Notes under the pieces: generated by a model
Database searches by the model: none
The model's input: the letters and a program-made list of their open reading frames with translations, nothing else
What the model was told of the DNA's origin: nothing
Position numbers and translations under genes: made by a program
From: Rhodospirillales bacterium
GTDB taxonomy: Bacteria > Pseudomonadota > Alphaproteobacteria > Rhodospirillales > Casp-alpha2
Length of the DNA: 64,000 nucleotides
NCBI GenBank assembly: GCA_017640505.1
Contig: JAEPQO010000001.1
Location: 1,690,625 to 1,754,624, forward strand
Direction of reading: 5' to 3'
Shown here: piece after piece, positions 53,065-61,442 of the stretch
How positions within the stretch are numbered: the first letter of the stretch is position 1
Layout of the letters: each line of letters begins with the position of its first letter

Positions 53065-54594
53065 ATGTCCGAGAGAGCCGCCCGCAGGGGCCGTGATGCC
53101 CGCCGTGAAGCCCGTGGAAAAGCGGGGGCCGCGTCGAAGCCCTATATCGTCCGCAATATTCCGCTGCTGGAGCTGGCCTCCACCGAAGCGCTCGAGATGA
53201 TCGAGGCCAACGCCGACCTGATCCTGGAAGAAATCGGCATCGAGTTCCGCGATGACGAGGAAGCGCTCAAGCTGTTCAAGGACGCCGGCGCCGACGTGCA
53301 AGGCACGCGCGTGCACTTCCCCAAGGGGTTCTGCCAGAACCTGCTCAAGACGGCGCCGTCGCAGTATACGCAGCATGCCCGCAACCCGGCGCGCAGCGTC
53401 GAGATCGGCGGCAATCACACTGTCTTCGCACCGGTCTACGGCCCCCCGTTCGTGCGGGATCTGGACGAGGGGCGCCGCTACGGCACGATCGAGGATTTCC
53501 GCAATTTCGTGAAACTCGCCTACATGGCGCCCGCCATGCACCATTCGGGTGGTACCGTGTGCGAGCCGGTCGACCTGCCGGTGAACAAGCGGCACTACGA
53601 CATGCTCTATGCGCACATGAAGTATTCCGACAAGCCGTTCATGGGCTCGGTCACGCACCCGCAGCGCGCCGAAGATTCGGTCGCCATGTGCGAGATTCTG
53701 TTCGGCAAGGAATTCGTCGATCAGAACACGGTCATGATCAGCCTGATCAACGCCAACTCGCCGATGGTGTTCGACGGTACCATGCTGGGCGCGCTCAAGG
53801 TCTATGCCCGCGCCAACCAGGCGTGCATCGTCTCGCCGTTCATTCTTGCCGGCGCCATGAGCCCGGTGACGGCGCTCGGCACGCTTGCCCAGGTGCAGGC
53901 CGAAGTCCTTGCCGGCGGCGCGCTGACGCAGCTTTGCCGCCCGGGTGCGCCGCTCATTTACGGTGCGTTCGTCAGCGCCATTTCCATGCAGTCCGGCGCG
54001 CCGACCTTCGGCACGCCCGAACCGACGCTGGTGATCTCGGCCGCCGCCGCGCTGGCGCGCCGTCTCAACCTGCCATTCCGTTCCGGCGGCTCGCTCTGTG
54101 CGTCGAAGGTCGCCGATGCGCAGGCAGCCTACGAAAGCGCCAACACGCTCAACGCCACCGTGCTGTCGGGCGTCAACTTCGCACTGCATTCGGCGGGCTG
54201 GCTTGAAGGCGGTCTGTCGTCCGGCTATGAAAAATTCGTCATGGACTGCGATCAGCTCGCCATGATGCAGCGCCTGACCGAAGGCTACGACCTGACCGAC
54301 AACGGCCAGGGGCTCGACGCCATCCGCGAAGTCGGCCCTGGCTCGCACTATCTGGGCTGCGCGCACACGCAGGCCAACTTCGAAACCGCGTTCATCCGCT
54401 CGACGCTGGCCGACAACAATTCGTACGAACAGTGGGAAGCCGAAGGCGCGCAGGACATGGCGCAGCGCGCGAACACGCTCTGGAAGAAGTGGCTTGCCGA
54501 ATACCAGGAACCGGCGCTGGATCCGGGAATCGACGAGGCTTTGCAGGCGTTTATGGCCGAAAAGAAGGCAAGTTTCCCCGATTCCAACGTGTAA
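53065..54594 (+). CDS. MttB-superfamily (non-pyrrolysine) corrinoid methyltransferase
   Basis: A 509-residue protein from ATG 53065. It has a short basic N-terminus (RAARRGRDARREARGKAG), then the MttB fold. ILEEIGIEFRDDEEALKLFK and GTRVHFPKGFCQNLL are family features; MHHSGGTVCEPVDLP, KPFMGSVTHPQRAEDS and LSGVNFALHSAGWLEGGLSS line the barrel. The frame has no internal TAG, so it is not pyrrolysine-type. Characterised non-Pyl relatives demethylate glycine betaine, proline betaine or carnitine. It is probably the substrate-binding partner of the corrinoid protein at 33 kb. Confidence 0.92.
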   Translation: MSERAARRGRDARREARGKAGAASKPYIVRNIPLLELASTEALEMIEANADLILEEIGIEFRDDEEALKLFKDAGADVQGTRVHFPKGFCQNLLKTAPSQYTQHARNPARSVEIGGNHTVFAPVYGPPFVRDLDEGRRYGTIEDFRNFVKLAYMAPAMHHSGGTVCEPVDLPVNKRHYDMLYAHMKYSDKPFMGSVTHPQRAEDSVAMCEILFGKEFVDQNTVMISLINANSPMVFDGTMLGALKVYARANQACIVSPFILAGAMSPVTALGTLAQVQAEVLAGGALTQLCRPGAPLIYGAFVSAISMQSGAPTFGTPEPTLVISAAAALARRLNLPFRSGGSLCASKVADAQAAYESANTLNATVLSGVNFALHSAGWLEGGLSSGYEKFVMDCDQLAMMQRLTEGYDLTDNGQGLDAIREVGPGSHYLGCAHTQANFETAFIRSTLADNNSYEQWEAEGAQDMAQRANTLWKKWLAEYQEPALDPGIDEALQAFMAEKKASFPDSNV

Positions 54595-54603
54595 TAAGGG
54601 TAG

Positions 54604-54700
54604 ACCCTCACCCGTCGCTTCGCGCCACCCTCTCCCCAGGGAGAGGGAAGCTTGACCCGGGAGTTCCTTCTCCCTCGGGAGAAGGACAGGATGAGGGGGT
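54604..54700. repeat. Intergenic double-palindrome repeat element
   Basis: Two GC-rich palindromes, ccctctccc-ca-gggagaggg (54628-54647) and ccttctccc-tc-gggagaagg (54666-54685), are framed by accctcaccc and gatgaggg. Elements of this look recur between genes in many proteobacteria. Here it separates the MttB and AFOR genes and could act as a terminator or mRNA-processing site. Confidence 0.65.
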
Positions 54701-54793
54701 ACTATGCCGGATTGTAGGGCTTTCGCCTTGATCCATCGGGCATCAGGGCTTACCTAGCAGGTAATCCCGTGCCGCACCTGTTGGAGACGCACC

Positions 54794-56554
54794 ATGCGCA
54801 CTTATCTGCACATCGACCTGGCAACCCGCGACATCAAGCGCGAAACCTGGGAGGGTGAGCAGCTTGCCCGCGCCGGCCGGTATCATATCGCAAAAACGCT
54901 TTACGAGCGTGGCCTCGCGACCGTCGACCCGCTGTCGCCGGAAAATCCGCTGATTTTCTCGGTCGGGCCGTTCGCCGGATCCAACATGTCGAACGCCAAC
55001 CGCATCTCGGTCGGCTGCAAGAGCCCGCTCACCGGCGGCATCAAGGAAGCCAACGCGGGCGGCACCTTCGGCTTCGCCATGGGCCAGTCGGAAATCTGCG
55101 GGATCAACCTTGAAAACGCGTCTGACGACTGGGTCGTCATCTATATCACCAAGGAAGGCGAGGTTACGTTCCACGACGCCGCCAAGTACTTAGGCCACGG
55201 CGTCATCGAAACCGCCGCACTGCTGCACGACGACTTCGGCGAAAAGGTCAGCCTCGGTATCTGCGGGCCGGTGGGTGAATACGGCGGGCTGATGTCGGGC
55301 GTCTCGTTCTCCGACCCCGAAGGCCGCCCGGTGCGGATCGCGGCCCGCGGTGGCGTGGGTGCCGTCATGGGCCTGAAAAAGGTCAAGGCGCTGGTCTGCG
55401 ACAAGCACAAGCTGCCGACGTTCCACGACCGCAAGGGCGTGATGCAGGGCGTGAAGGAATACACCGCCAAGCTTCGCGTCGACGAAAAAGTCATCTCGAT
55501 GGGCGAATACGGCACTGCGCTCGTCGCCGATGTCATGAACGGCATGGGCGGTCTGCCGACGCGCAACTTCTCCAGCGGTCGCCTCGTCGATGCCTCCAAG
55601 GAACGCATGCGCATGGGCGGCGACTTCATCCGCGAACAGAACATCGAACGCGGCGGCGTGCCGACGCACGCCTGCATGCCGGGCTGCATGATCAAGTGCT
55701 CCAACATCTATGCCGGCAAGGACGGCGAGGAAATCGTCTCGCCGCTGGAATACGAAACCATCGGTCTGTTGGGGACCAACTGCGGCATCACCGATCCGGA
55801 CGATGTCGCACGACTTAATATGACGGCCAACGACCTCGGCATCGATACCATCGAACTGGGCGCGACGCTGGGCGTGCTGATGGAAGCGGGCGAAGCCGAA
55901 TTCGGCGACGTGCCGTTCATGGAAGCGGCGCTCGAAGACATCCGCACCGGCACGGAACGCGGCAAGCTGCTGGCCCAGGGCACGGCACGCGTCGCCGAGA
56001 AGTACCAGGTCCGCCGCGCGCCGGTCATCAAGAAGCAAGCGATCAGCGCCTACGATCCGCGCGTCATCGAAGTCACCGGCATTTCCATGATGTCGACGGC
56101 ACAGGGTGCCGATCACACGACCGGCAACATCCCGACCCACGAATGCGATGGCCAGACGACGGAACAGCTCGTCGCCGAAAGCATGAACGTGCAGATGTTG
56201 TGCGCGGCGGCGGACAGCGTCGGGCTTTGCCTGTTCGGCCGCACGGTGACGAACATCAATCTCGACCTGATCATGTCGGCGGTGAACAATGCCGTGGGCA
56301 CCGACCTTGCGCCTGATTTCTTCAAGCAGCTGGGCGTCGAGACGATCAAGATCGAAGAAGCGTTCAACCGCGACGCCGGCTTCGAAACCGACGACGACGA
56401 GCTGCCCGCGTTCTTCTACGACGAAGCGCTGGAACCGACCGGCAAGAAAGCCCGCCACCATGCCAAGGAGGTGCAGGAATTCCGCGCCGCGTGGTTGGAA
56501 AAAGCGGGTGCCGATCTCGCCGTCAATCCGCTGCCGGAGAATTCGGTTTACTAA
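54794..56554 (+). CDS. Aldehyde:ferredoxin oxidoreductase-family protein
   Basis: A 586-residue protein matching the tungsten-pterin AFOR family. LIFSVGPFAGSNMSNANRIS and GCKSPLTGGIKEANAGGTFG are N-terminal domain motifs. Fe-S ligands appear as HACMPGCMIKCSN (C-x3-C-x3-C, about residue 293) with a later Cys in SVGLCLFG. The pterin-contact segments include SPLEYETIGLLGTNCGITDP. It would oxidise an aldehyde (or reduce an acid) with ferredoxin. The family is mostly known from anaerobes. It is downstream of the MttB gene on the same strand, 199 bases away. Confidence 0.92.
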   Translation: MRTYLHIDLATRDIKRETWEGEQLARAGRYHIAKTLYERGLATVDPLSPENPLIFSVGPFAGSNMSNANRISVGCKSPLTGGIKEANAGGTFGFAMGQSEICGINLENASDDWVVIYITKEGEVTFHDAAKYLGHGVIETAALLHDDFGEKVSLGICGPVGEYGGLMSGVSFSDPEGRPVRIAARGGVGAVMGLKKVKALVCDKHKLPTFHDRKGVMQGVKEYTAKLRVDEKVISMGEYGTALVADVMNGMGGLPTRNFSSGRLVDASKERMRMGGDFIREQNIERGGVPTHACMPGCMIKCSNIYAGKDGEEIVSPLEYETIGLLGTNCGITDPDDVARLNMTANDLGIDTIELGATLGVLMEAGEAEFGDVPFMEAALEDIRTGTERGKLLAQGTARVAEKYQVRRAPVIKKQAISAYDPRVIEVTGISMMSTAQGADHTTGNIPTHECDGQTTEQLVAESMNVQMLCAAADSVGLCLFGRTVTNINLDLIMSAVNNAVGTDLAPDFFKQLGVETIKIEEAFNRDAGFETDDDELPAFFYDEALEPTGKKARHHAKEVQEFRAAWLEKAGADLAVNPLPENSVY

Positions 56555-56585
56555 GATCCGCGGTCCGTTTCGACGGTGCCGTTTC

Positions 56586-57368
56586 CTATCTCAGGTCTTT
56601 CACGCAGCGAAAGCCGATGTAGACGACAGCCATGTCCCTTGGCTTGGATGCATCATAGTCGGCCCGCATCTGCGTGGCGCCGTACCACCACGAGCCGCCT
56701 CTGGTTCCTTTCTGGGCACGATCCTCTGTGTCGACCCACTCCCATACGTTCGCCCCCATGTCATAAAGGCCGTTCACGCCTTTCCGTGAGGCGCCGGCCG
56801 GGGCATGGCCTCGTCCTCGCTCAAGAACATCCGAGCGGTCGATCGCGGGGGTGCTGCCGCAGTCTTTCAGGCAATTGGCGCCATTCGGGTTGTCACCTGT
56901 GGGAAAGCGATATGTGCGCCCGTTTTCGAACGGTGGCGACGGGGTAGGACGGGATTCCGTGTATGCGGCGAGAATCCACTCGTCTTCGCGCGGGAGGCGC
57001 TTGCCGGCCCACCTGCAATATGCCTGCGCTTCATCGAACGTGATGTGTACTGCCGGCTCGTTGCTTGCGGCAGGCATCCCATACGGGGTGCGCCAGGTCC
57101 ATCCGGGTTTCTGTTCCCATCCCGCCGCATAGACGAGGCCACCACCTTCGCGTTCCGCTTTCGTGACCGTTCCCGTTGCCGCCGCGAAGTGTGCGAACTG
57201 TTCAATGGTAACTTCTGTTCTATCGATCGCGAGATCGCCGAGCACCTGCATGTCGGAACCCGTTTCCGCACGCAGTCCTTTCCCGTGTGTTGCCGGTAAT
57301 AGAACGGCCATGACAAGGGCGAGGAATTTAAGTGTTCGGGTCAATGACATTTCCGAGTTCATCCGCAT
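56586..57368 (-). CDS. Secreted FGE/SUMF1-fold protein lacking FGE cysteines
   Basis: A 260-residue protein from ATG 57368, the start that gives a signal peptide (LKFLALVMAVLLPATHG). The fold is marked by LAIDRTEVTIEQFAHFA, HITFDEAQAYCRWAGKRLPR, EDEWILAAY, NGLYDMGANVWEWVDTED, GTRGGSWWYGATQMRADYD and YIGFRCV. True formylglycine-generating enzymes have Cys right after GGSW; here it is Trp/Tyr, so sulfatase activation is unlikely. It may be a C-type-lectin-like binding protein or another oxidoreductase of this fold. It is convergent with the AFOR gene. No sulfatase lies nearby. Confidence 0.82.
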   Translation of the reverse strand: MRMNSEMSLTRTLKFLALVMAVLLPATHGKGLRAETGSDMQVLGDLAIDRTEVTIEQFAHFAAATGTVTKAEREGGGLVYAAGWEQKPGWTWRTPYGMPAASNEPAVHITFDEAQAYCRWAGKRLPREDEWILAAYTESRPTPSPPFENGRTYRFPTGDNPNGANCLKDCGSTPAIDRSDVLERGRGHAPAGASRKGVNGLYDMGANVWEWVDTEDRAQKGTRGGSWWYGATQMRADYDASKPRDMAVVYIGFRCVKDLR

Positions 57369-57589
57369 CGCAGTCGTTCTTACCATTTGAATATTGGCAT
57401 CCGCCGCCGAATTGCCAGGGTGATAGTGGACAAGAAATTGCCGCTCGGAATCTTGAACGGGCAAAATCCAATTGTGCGCCGGTTGCGTATCTCCAATGAA
57501 GATCCCGGAATGTCCGAACCTCGGTGCCCGCCGCGCTTGGGTTCGATTTTCGCAATATGGATGGAGGCCCGTTTGTCAAAGATGCCGTC

Positions 57590-57961
57590 ATGCACAACCG
57601 TATCTACGACGGTGACTGTCCATTGTGCCGGGCGGAGATCCGCCACTATCGAAGCCTCGACGATGACGGCCGTCTGAACCTGGTCGACGTGAGCAAGAAC
57701 ACGGCTTCCTTACCTGAAGATATTCCGGCCGAAATGCTGCTGGCCCGGTTTCACGTCGAGCGGGCGGATGGCGTCCGGCTCAGCGGTGCGCAGGCGTTCG
57801 CCCACGTTTGGTGCGAACTGCCCGGCTGGCAGGTCATCGGGAGGATCGCTTCGTTGCCGGGGATGGTTCACCTTCTTGAAATTTGTTACCGGGCGTTTCT
57901 GCCTGTCCGTCGCCCACTTGCACGGATTGTTGGCCGGTTTGTTGAGACAGCGGCGCGCTGA
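57590..57961 (+). CDS. DUF393 thiol-disulfide oxidoreductase-like (DCC family)
   Basis: A 123-residue protein from ATG 57590, the start nearest the conserved motif (in-frame ATG 57557 and GTG 57524 are alternatives). The DCC motif reads IYDGDCPLCRAEIRHYRSLD, with the C-x-x-C typical of the thioredoxin-like family. The C-terminus (HLLEICYRAFLPVRRPLARI) is usual for the family. A downstream 51-codon membrane gene starts nine bases after its stop, so the two are cotranscribed. The partner protein is unknown. Confidence 0.85.
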   Translation: MHNRIYDGDCPLCRAEIRHYRSLDDDGRLNLVDVSKNTASLPEDIPAEMLLARFHVERADGVRLSGAQAFAHVWCELPGWQVIGRIASLPGMVHLLEICYRAFLPVRRPLARIVGRFVETAAR

Positions 57962-57970
57962 CCGGGAACG

Positions 57971-58126
57971 ATGCTGGGAACCGGTTTTATTGCTGCAGCA
58001 ATCATTGATTTTCGGGTGTTCAGCTCTAACAATGCGGCGCCGTGGTTCGGCGAACTGCGGATGATCCTCAGTCTTGGCGTCATTGCCGCGTTGCTGATGG
58101 CACTGGTATTGGGCACTTATTTCTAG
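57971..58126 (+). CDS. Small membrane protein (51 aa)
   Basis: A 51-residue frame starting MLGTGFIAAAIIDFRVF and ending LLMALVLGTYF. It has two hydrophobic stretches (about 2-15 and 31-49), separated by a short loop with PWFGELR. It sits nine bases after the DUF393 stop and 12 bases before the next gene, which has GGAG as its ribosome site. This packing is the main reason to call it a gene; I know no family for it. It could be a remnant of a longer membrane protein. Confidence 0.5.
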   Translation: MLGTGFIAAAIIDFRVFSSNNAAPWFGELRMILSLGVIAALLMALVLGTYF

Positions 58127-58138
58127 TTCCGGAGTACG

Positions 58139-59167
58139 ATGGACCCTCTGACACAGGGCGTTTTAGGCGCCGCATTGCCACAAGCGACATATGCGGGCAA
58201 TGGAAGCACGCGCAAGTACCAGATCGCCATCGCCGGCGCGCTCGGCATGCTGGGCGGCATGGCCGCCGACCTGGACGTGCTGATCCGGTCGAACACGGAT
58301 CCGCTTCTGTTTCTGGTCTATCACCGGCAATTCACGCATTCGCTTGCCTTCATTCCCATCGGCGGTTTGATCGTCGGCTTCGTGCTGCATTGGGTTCTCG
58401 GCCGGCGCTGGCAATTGCGGTTCTGGCAGACCGTGCTTTTGTGTTCGCTCGGATATGCGACGCACGCGCTGCTGGATACGGCAACGTCGTACGGCACGAT
58501 GTTGCTTTGGCCATTCGTCGATACGCGATATGCGTTGAACATTATCTCCGTCGTCGATCCGTTGTTTACGGTGCCGCTCGCCCTGTCGGTTCTGTGGGCC
58601 GCGGTGCGCGGTAGGCCCGGGCTAGCGCGGATTGGTCTGGTCTGGGCGTTGTTGTATCTGGGTGCAGGCTGGTGGCAGCATCAAACCGCGCGCGAGATGG
58701 CAATCGCGTTAGCAGACTCTCGCGGTCACAACCCGGTCCGTCTCGAGGTAAAGCCCAGCTTCGGGAACATCGTCGTCTGGAAAAGCATTTACGAAGTGGA
58801 CGGCACCTTCCACGTCGATGCCATTCGCCCGCGCATTGCATCTGCGGTGATCGAGGGGGACTCGGTTCGCAAGCTGGATACCGCGAGGGATTTTCCCTGG
58901 TTGTCACCGGAGAGCCAGCAGGCGCGCGACATAGACCGCTTCGTTCATTTCAGCGACGGGTACGCCGCTGTCGATCCGGCGAATGCGAGCAGGGTGATCG
59001 ACGCGCGCTATTCATTCGTGCCCAACGAGATCAGCGCCCTGTTCTCGATCGAACTTGCCGAGGACGCCAGGCCGTCGTCGCACGTCAGATATGTATCGCA
59101 CCGTGAACGTGCGCGCGAACAGTTCGGGCGGCTCTGGCACTTGATCGCGGGTTGGGTGTCGCCCTGA
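58139..59167 (+). CDS. Membrane metal-dependent hydrolase-like protein (YdjM/DUF457 family)
   Basis: A 342-residue protein. The N-terminal half carries the family motif MDPLTQGVLGAALPQATY, MAADLDVLI, YHRQFTHSLAFIPIGG and THALLDTATSYGTMLLWPF. His/Asp residues sit at membrane edges among about four transmembrane segments. The C-terminal half (about residues 195-342) is soluble, with WKSIYEVDGTFHVDAIRP and HFSDGYAAVDPANASRVID. The related E. coli YdjM is an SOS-controlled inner-membrane protein, but its chemistry is uncertain. It ends the DUF393 operon. Confidence 0.87.
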   Translation: MDPLTQGVLGAALPQATYAGNGSTRKYQIAIAGALGMLGGMAADLDVLIRSNTDPLLFLVYHRQFTHSLAFIPIGGLIVGFVLHWVLGRRWQLRFWQTVLLCSLGYATHALLDTATSYGTMLLWPFVDTRYALNIISVVDPLFTVPLALSVLWAAVRGRPGLARIGLVWALLYLGAGWWQHQTAREMAIALADSRGHNPVRLEVKPSFGNIVVWKSIYEVDGTFHVDAIRPRIASAVIEGDSVRKLDTARDFPWLSPESQQARDIDRFVHFSDGYAAVDPANASRVIDARYSFVPNEISALFSIELAEDARPSSHVRYVSHRERAREQFGRLWHLIAGWVSP

Positions 59168-59297
59168 CACGATCTTACCCGATGACCTCCGTAAGGCACC
59201 GCCGCTCAACTGGAAATGGCTCTGCCGCGACGGTGACGCGCGTCATACGCTAAGGCGTTGGATTGTGTTACCTTTCAAACGTTGAACGGGGGAAAAG

Positions 59298-59744
59298 ATG
59301 AAACTCAGAACAGACGATCCGTGGATGCCCGCCGACGAATACGGCCGGTCGCTCAGGGGACTTGGTGTGAATCTCCTGGTGCCGTCAATCGACGCCGAGC
59401 GGCCGTTTCAGGTGACCGTTCTTGGCGCCGAGGAGGTCTATGCTGATCCCGATTTCGCGGTTTACCGGGGGTGCGGCGCCGAGTGGATTCTGCACGCGGA
59501 CCATACCTATTCGGATCATCCGCTGAAGGGGTCGCTCGGCGGCGACCTGCCGCGCGGTATCGGCGCTGAAATCCGGCTTTATGGCCGCGATCCGGACGCG
59601 GCGGAGGCGGCGGCCAGATCGCTCGACATGACGGTGCTTGCCGGTGCGATGGATAAGCCGCATGGTCTTCGGGAATGTTTTGTGATCTCGCCGTCCGGGT
59701 ATATGTGGGTCCCGAGTATGGCGATCGGCGGAGCAACGGAATGA
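59298..59744 (+). CDS. VOC-superfamily (glyoxalase-like) protein
   Basis: A 148-residue protein. LRGLGVNLLVPSIDAERPFQ followed by VTVLGAEEVYADPDFAVYR and later GIGAEIRLYGRDPDAAEAAA and GLRECFVISPSGYMWVPS are the beta-alpha-beta-beta-beta pattern of VOC proteins. Possible metal ligands include His in HADHTY and Glu in RECF, but I cannot confirm a site. Its end overlaps the next start by four bases (ATGA at 59741-59744), so it is coupled to a membrane protein gene. Confidence 0.75.
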   Translation: MKLRTDDPWMPADEYGRSLRGLGVNLLVPSIDAERPFQVTVLGAEEVYADPDFAVYRGCGAEWILHADHTYSDHPLKGSLGGDLPRGIGAEIRLYGRDPDAAEAAARSLDMTVLAGAMDKPHGLRECFVISPSGYMWVPSMAIGGATE

Positions 59745-60763
59745 CGTTACGCCCTTTGGCAGTTGCTGCCTTGACGATGCTGGGGATTTTGCTGCCGGCG
59801 GTATCGGCGCATGCGGAAAGCGTCGCGCTGCAGCTCAAGCCTGTCGCCATGACGGCAATTACCGAGAAGGGCTACCAGGGCCGGACAACGTTCACGCCCT
59901 ACATCGAGGTCGAGGATGCGAAGGCGGTGGAGCGGCTGTGCGCCCGCCTGCCGCGCCTGATGGACGGCATTCTGGTGACCCTCGAAGAGCGCCCTGTGCA
60001 ACTGGCCAACGTCGCGCTCGATATCGCGTCGCGCCAGCACATGTTCAAGCTGATCACCGACGGTACTATCGGCACCGGCGTGTTCCGTGCGTTTTATCTG
60101 GTGCAGGGCTCGAAGTCCCGGGGCGAGGGGACGGAGGCCTATTTCCTCGACGGTGCGACCCGCGAATGTACGCCGATCAGATATCTGCCGTGGACAACCT
60201 CCGTGCCTGTGGCGTCTGCCGGTGACGGGGGAGGGGTGTCTGCAATACCGGCGCCTGCGACGGCGGTTGATCCAAGCGCGCCGCCTGCCCGGGAAATTCC
60301 GCCCGAAGGCGCGCCGTCGCCGCTGAGCGAGGAGGAACTGGCACGTGCCGAAGCCGAGCTTCTGGCCGATCTGCCCGAGCCGAAACCGTTTCCGGGCGCG
60401 CCGCCCGGGGCGCGTCGCGAAGCCCCGAATACGGTGGTGATGGCGCTCGTCCTGCTGGGGCTTGCCGGCGTCATGATGGTGGTCGGCAGCTACGTCGGCT
60501 ACCGTGTCGCCAAGACCCGCCGTGACCGCCGCCGCCTTGAGCGGCGTCTGGCGAAGAAGGATCGCCGCACCGGGATCGAACGGCGCCAGCGTGCGGACGG
60601 GCCGCCGGCTGCGGGCGAGCGCCGCTCCGGCGACGATCGGCGCAAGGTCGATGACCGCCGCAAGGCCGAGGACCGTCGCTCGAAACGGGACCGGCGTGCC
60701 GAGGCGGACTCCGGGGCGCCACCGGAAGCCGCTGCAGAAAACGATCCCGACACCGAAAAATAG
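59741..60763 (+). CDS. Membrane protein with Asp-Arg-Arg repeat tail
   Basis: A 340-residue protein from ATG 59741. A signal peptide (AVAALTMLGILLPAVSAHA) leads to a periplasmic domain of about 120 residues (YQGRTTFTPYIEVEDAKAVE, QLANVALDIASRQHMFKLIT). A Pro-rich linker and one transmembrane helix (VVMALVLLGLAGVMMVVGSY) follow near residue 235. The cytoplasmic tail is about 80 residues of repeated D/E-R-R units (DRRRLERRLAKKDRRTGIER, then DDRRKVDDRRKAEDRRSKRD). I do not recognise the periplasmic domain as a known family. The tail may bind acidic partners or nucleic acid. Confidence 0.72.
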   Translation: MTLRPLAVAALTMLGILLPAVSAHAESVALQLKPVAMTAITEKGYQGRTTFTPYIEVEDAKAVERLCARLPRLMDGILVTLEERPVQLANVALDIASRQHMFKLITDGTIGTGVFRAFYLVQGSKSRGEGTEAYFLDGATRECTPIRYLPWTTSVPVASAGDGGGVSAIPAPATAVDPSAPPAREIPPEGAPSPLSEEELARAEAELLADLPEPKPFPGAPPGARREAPNTVVMALVLLGLAGVMMVVGSYVGYRVAKTRRDRRRLERRLAKKDRRTGIERRQRADGPPAAGERRSGDDRRKVDDRRKAEDRRSKRDRRAEADSGAPPEAAAENDPDTEK

Positions 60764-60834
60764 ACAAGCCTCCCTTTCGTCAACGGAGCCGCGACGCTAG
60801 TGTTGACCGAGCGCACCTGTGACGGAGGGAAGGC

Positions 60835-61266
60835 ATGGCGACCCAGCCGACAAGAACCACGGAGAGCAGCTGGACCATCACCGGTGCATCTGCGGAAACC
60901 CGCGAAAAGGTCAAGAAAGCCGCGGCGGCGGAGGGGATGACCATCCGCGCGTGGGTCGACAAGACGCTCAACGCGGCCGCGGACGGCAAGCTGAGCGCGG
61001 GGCCGGCGAGCACGGTGCCGAAGGAGCTGGCGGAGATGCAGGCCAAGCTCGACGATCTGCTGAAGCGCATGCCCGAGGACCCGAAAGCGGCGGAAAAAGC
61101 CGCGTCGGAGCGGACCAGCGCGGCCGTGCTCAAGGCCGTCGCGGCGGGGCTCGGCGAGATGCAGCGCAGCGCCAAGGAACAGGCGCGGATCGCCGAGGGC
61201 AAGCCGGCGAAGAAAAAAACCAAGGCAAGTAAGGCCCCGGCGCGGCGCACAGCGGGTCGCGGCTAG
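60835..61266 (+). CDS. Small RHH-like protein with Lys/Ala-rich tail
   Basis: A 143-residue protein. WTITGASAETREKVKKAAAA, then EGMTIRAWVDKTLN, fits a ribbon-helix-helix DNA-binding unit at residues about 13-47. A coiled-coil-like helical middle (ELAEMQAKLDDLLKRM) and a Lys-rich tail (KPAKKKTKASKAPARRT) follow. A small DNA-associated or regulatory protein is possible. The gene has GGAGGGAAGG before ATG 60835, a strong ribosome site. It stands alone between other genes. Confidence 0.65.
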   Translation: MATQPTRTTESSWTITGASAETREKVKKAAAAEGMTIRAWVDKTLNAAADGKLSAGPASTVPKELAEMQAKLDDLLKRMPEDPKAAEKAASERTSAAVLKAVAAGLGEMQRSAKEQARIAEGKPAKKKTKASKAPARRTAGRG

Positions 61267-61442
61267 CTTGCATAATCCTGCATAAAGCTGTCTCGATTTC
61301 CGTTCTTCCCTCAAAAATTAACGAATTTTGCCCCGGTTTGCTGGACAAAGCGGCCGTCGTCTCCATATTGAAAACAGCCTGCCCCTGCTCGAGGGATAAT
61401 TCACGCAGGTCCTAAAAAACCGAATAACGACGAAGGATAACA

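Noticed and set aside
52981-54366. A 461-codon antisense frame opposite the MttB gene, and similarly 55190-56461 opposite AFOR
   Set aside because: MttB and AFOR are unmistakable in the other strand; the antisense frames lack motifs.
53065-54594. A pyrrolysine codon in the MttB homologue
   Set aside because: The frame runs through with no internal TAG, so this is the non-pyrrolysine branch.
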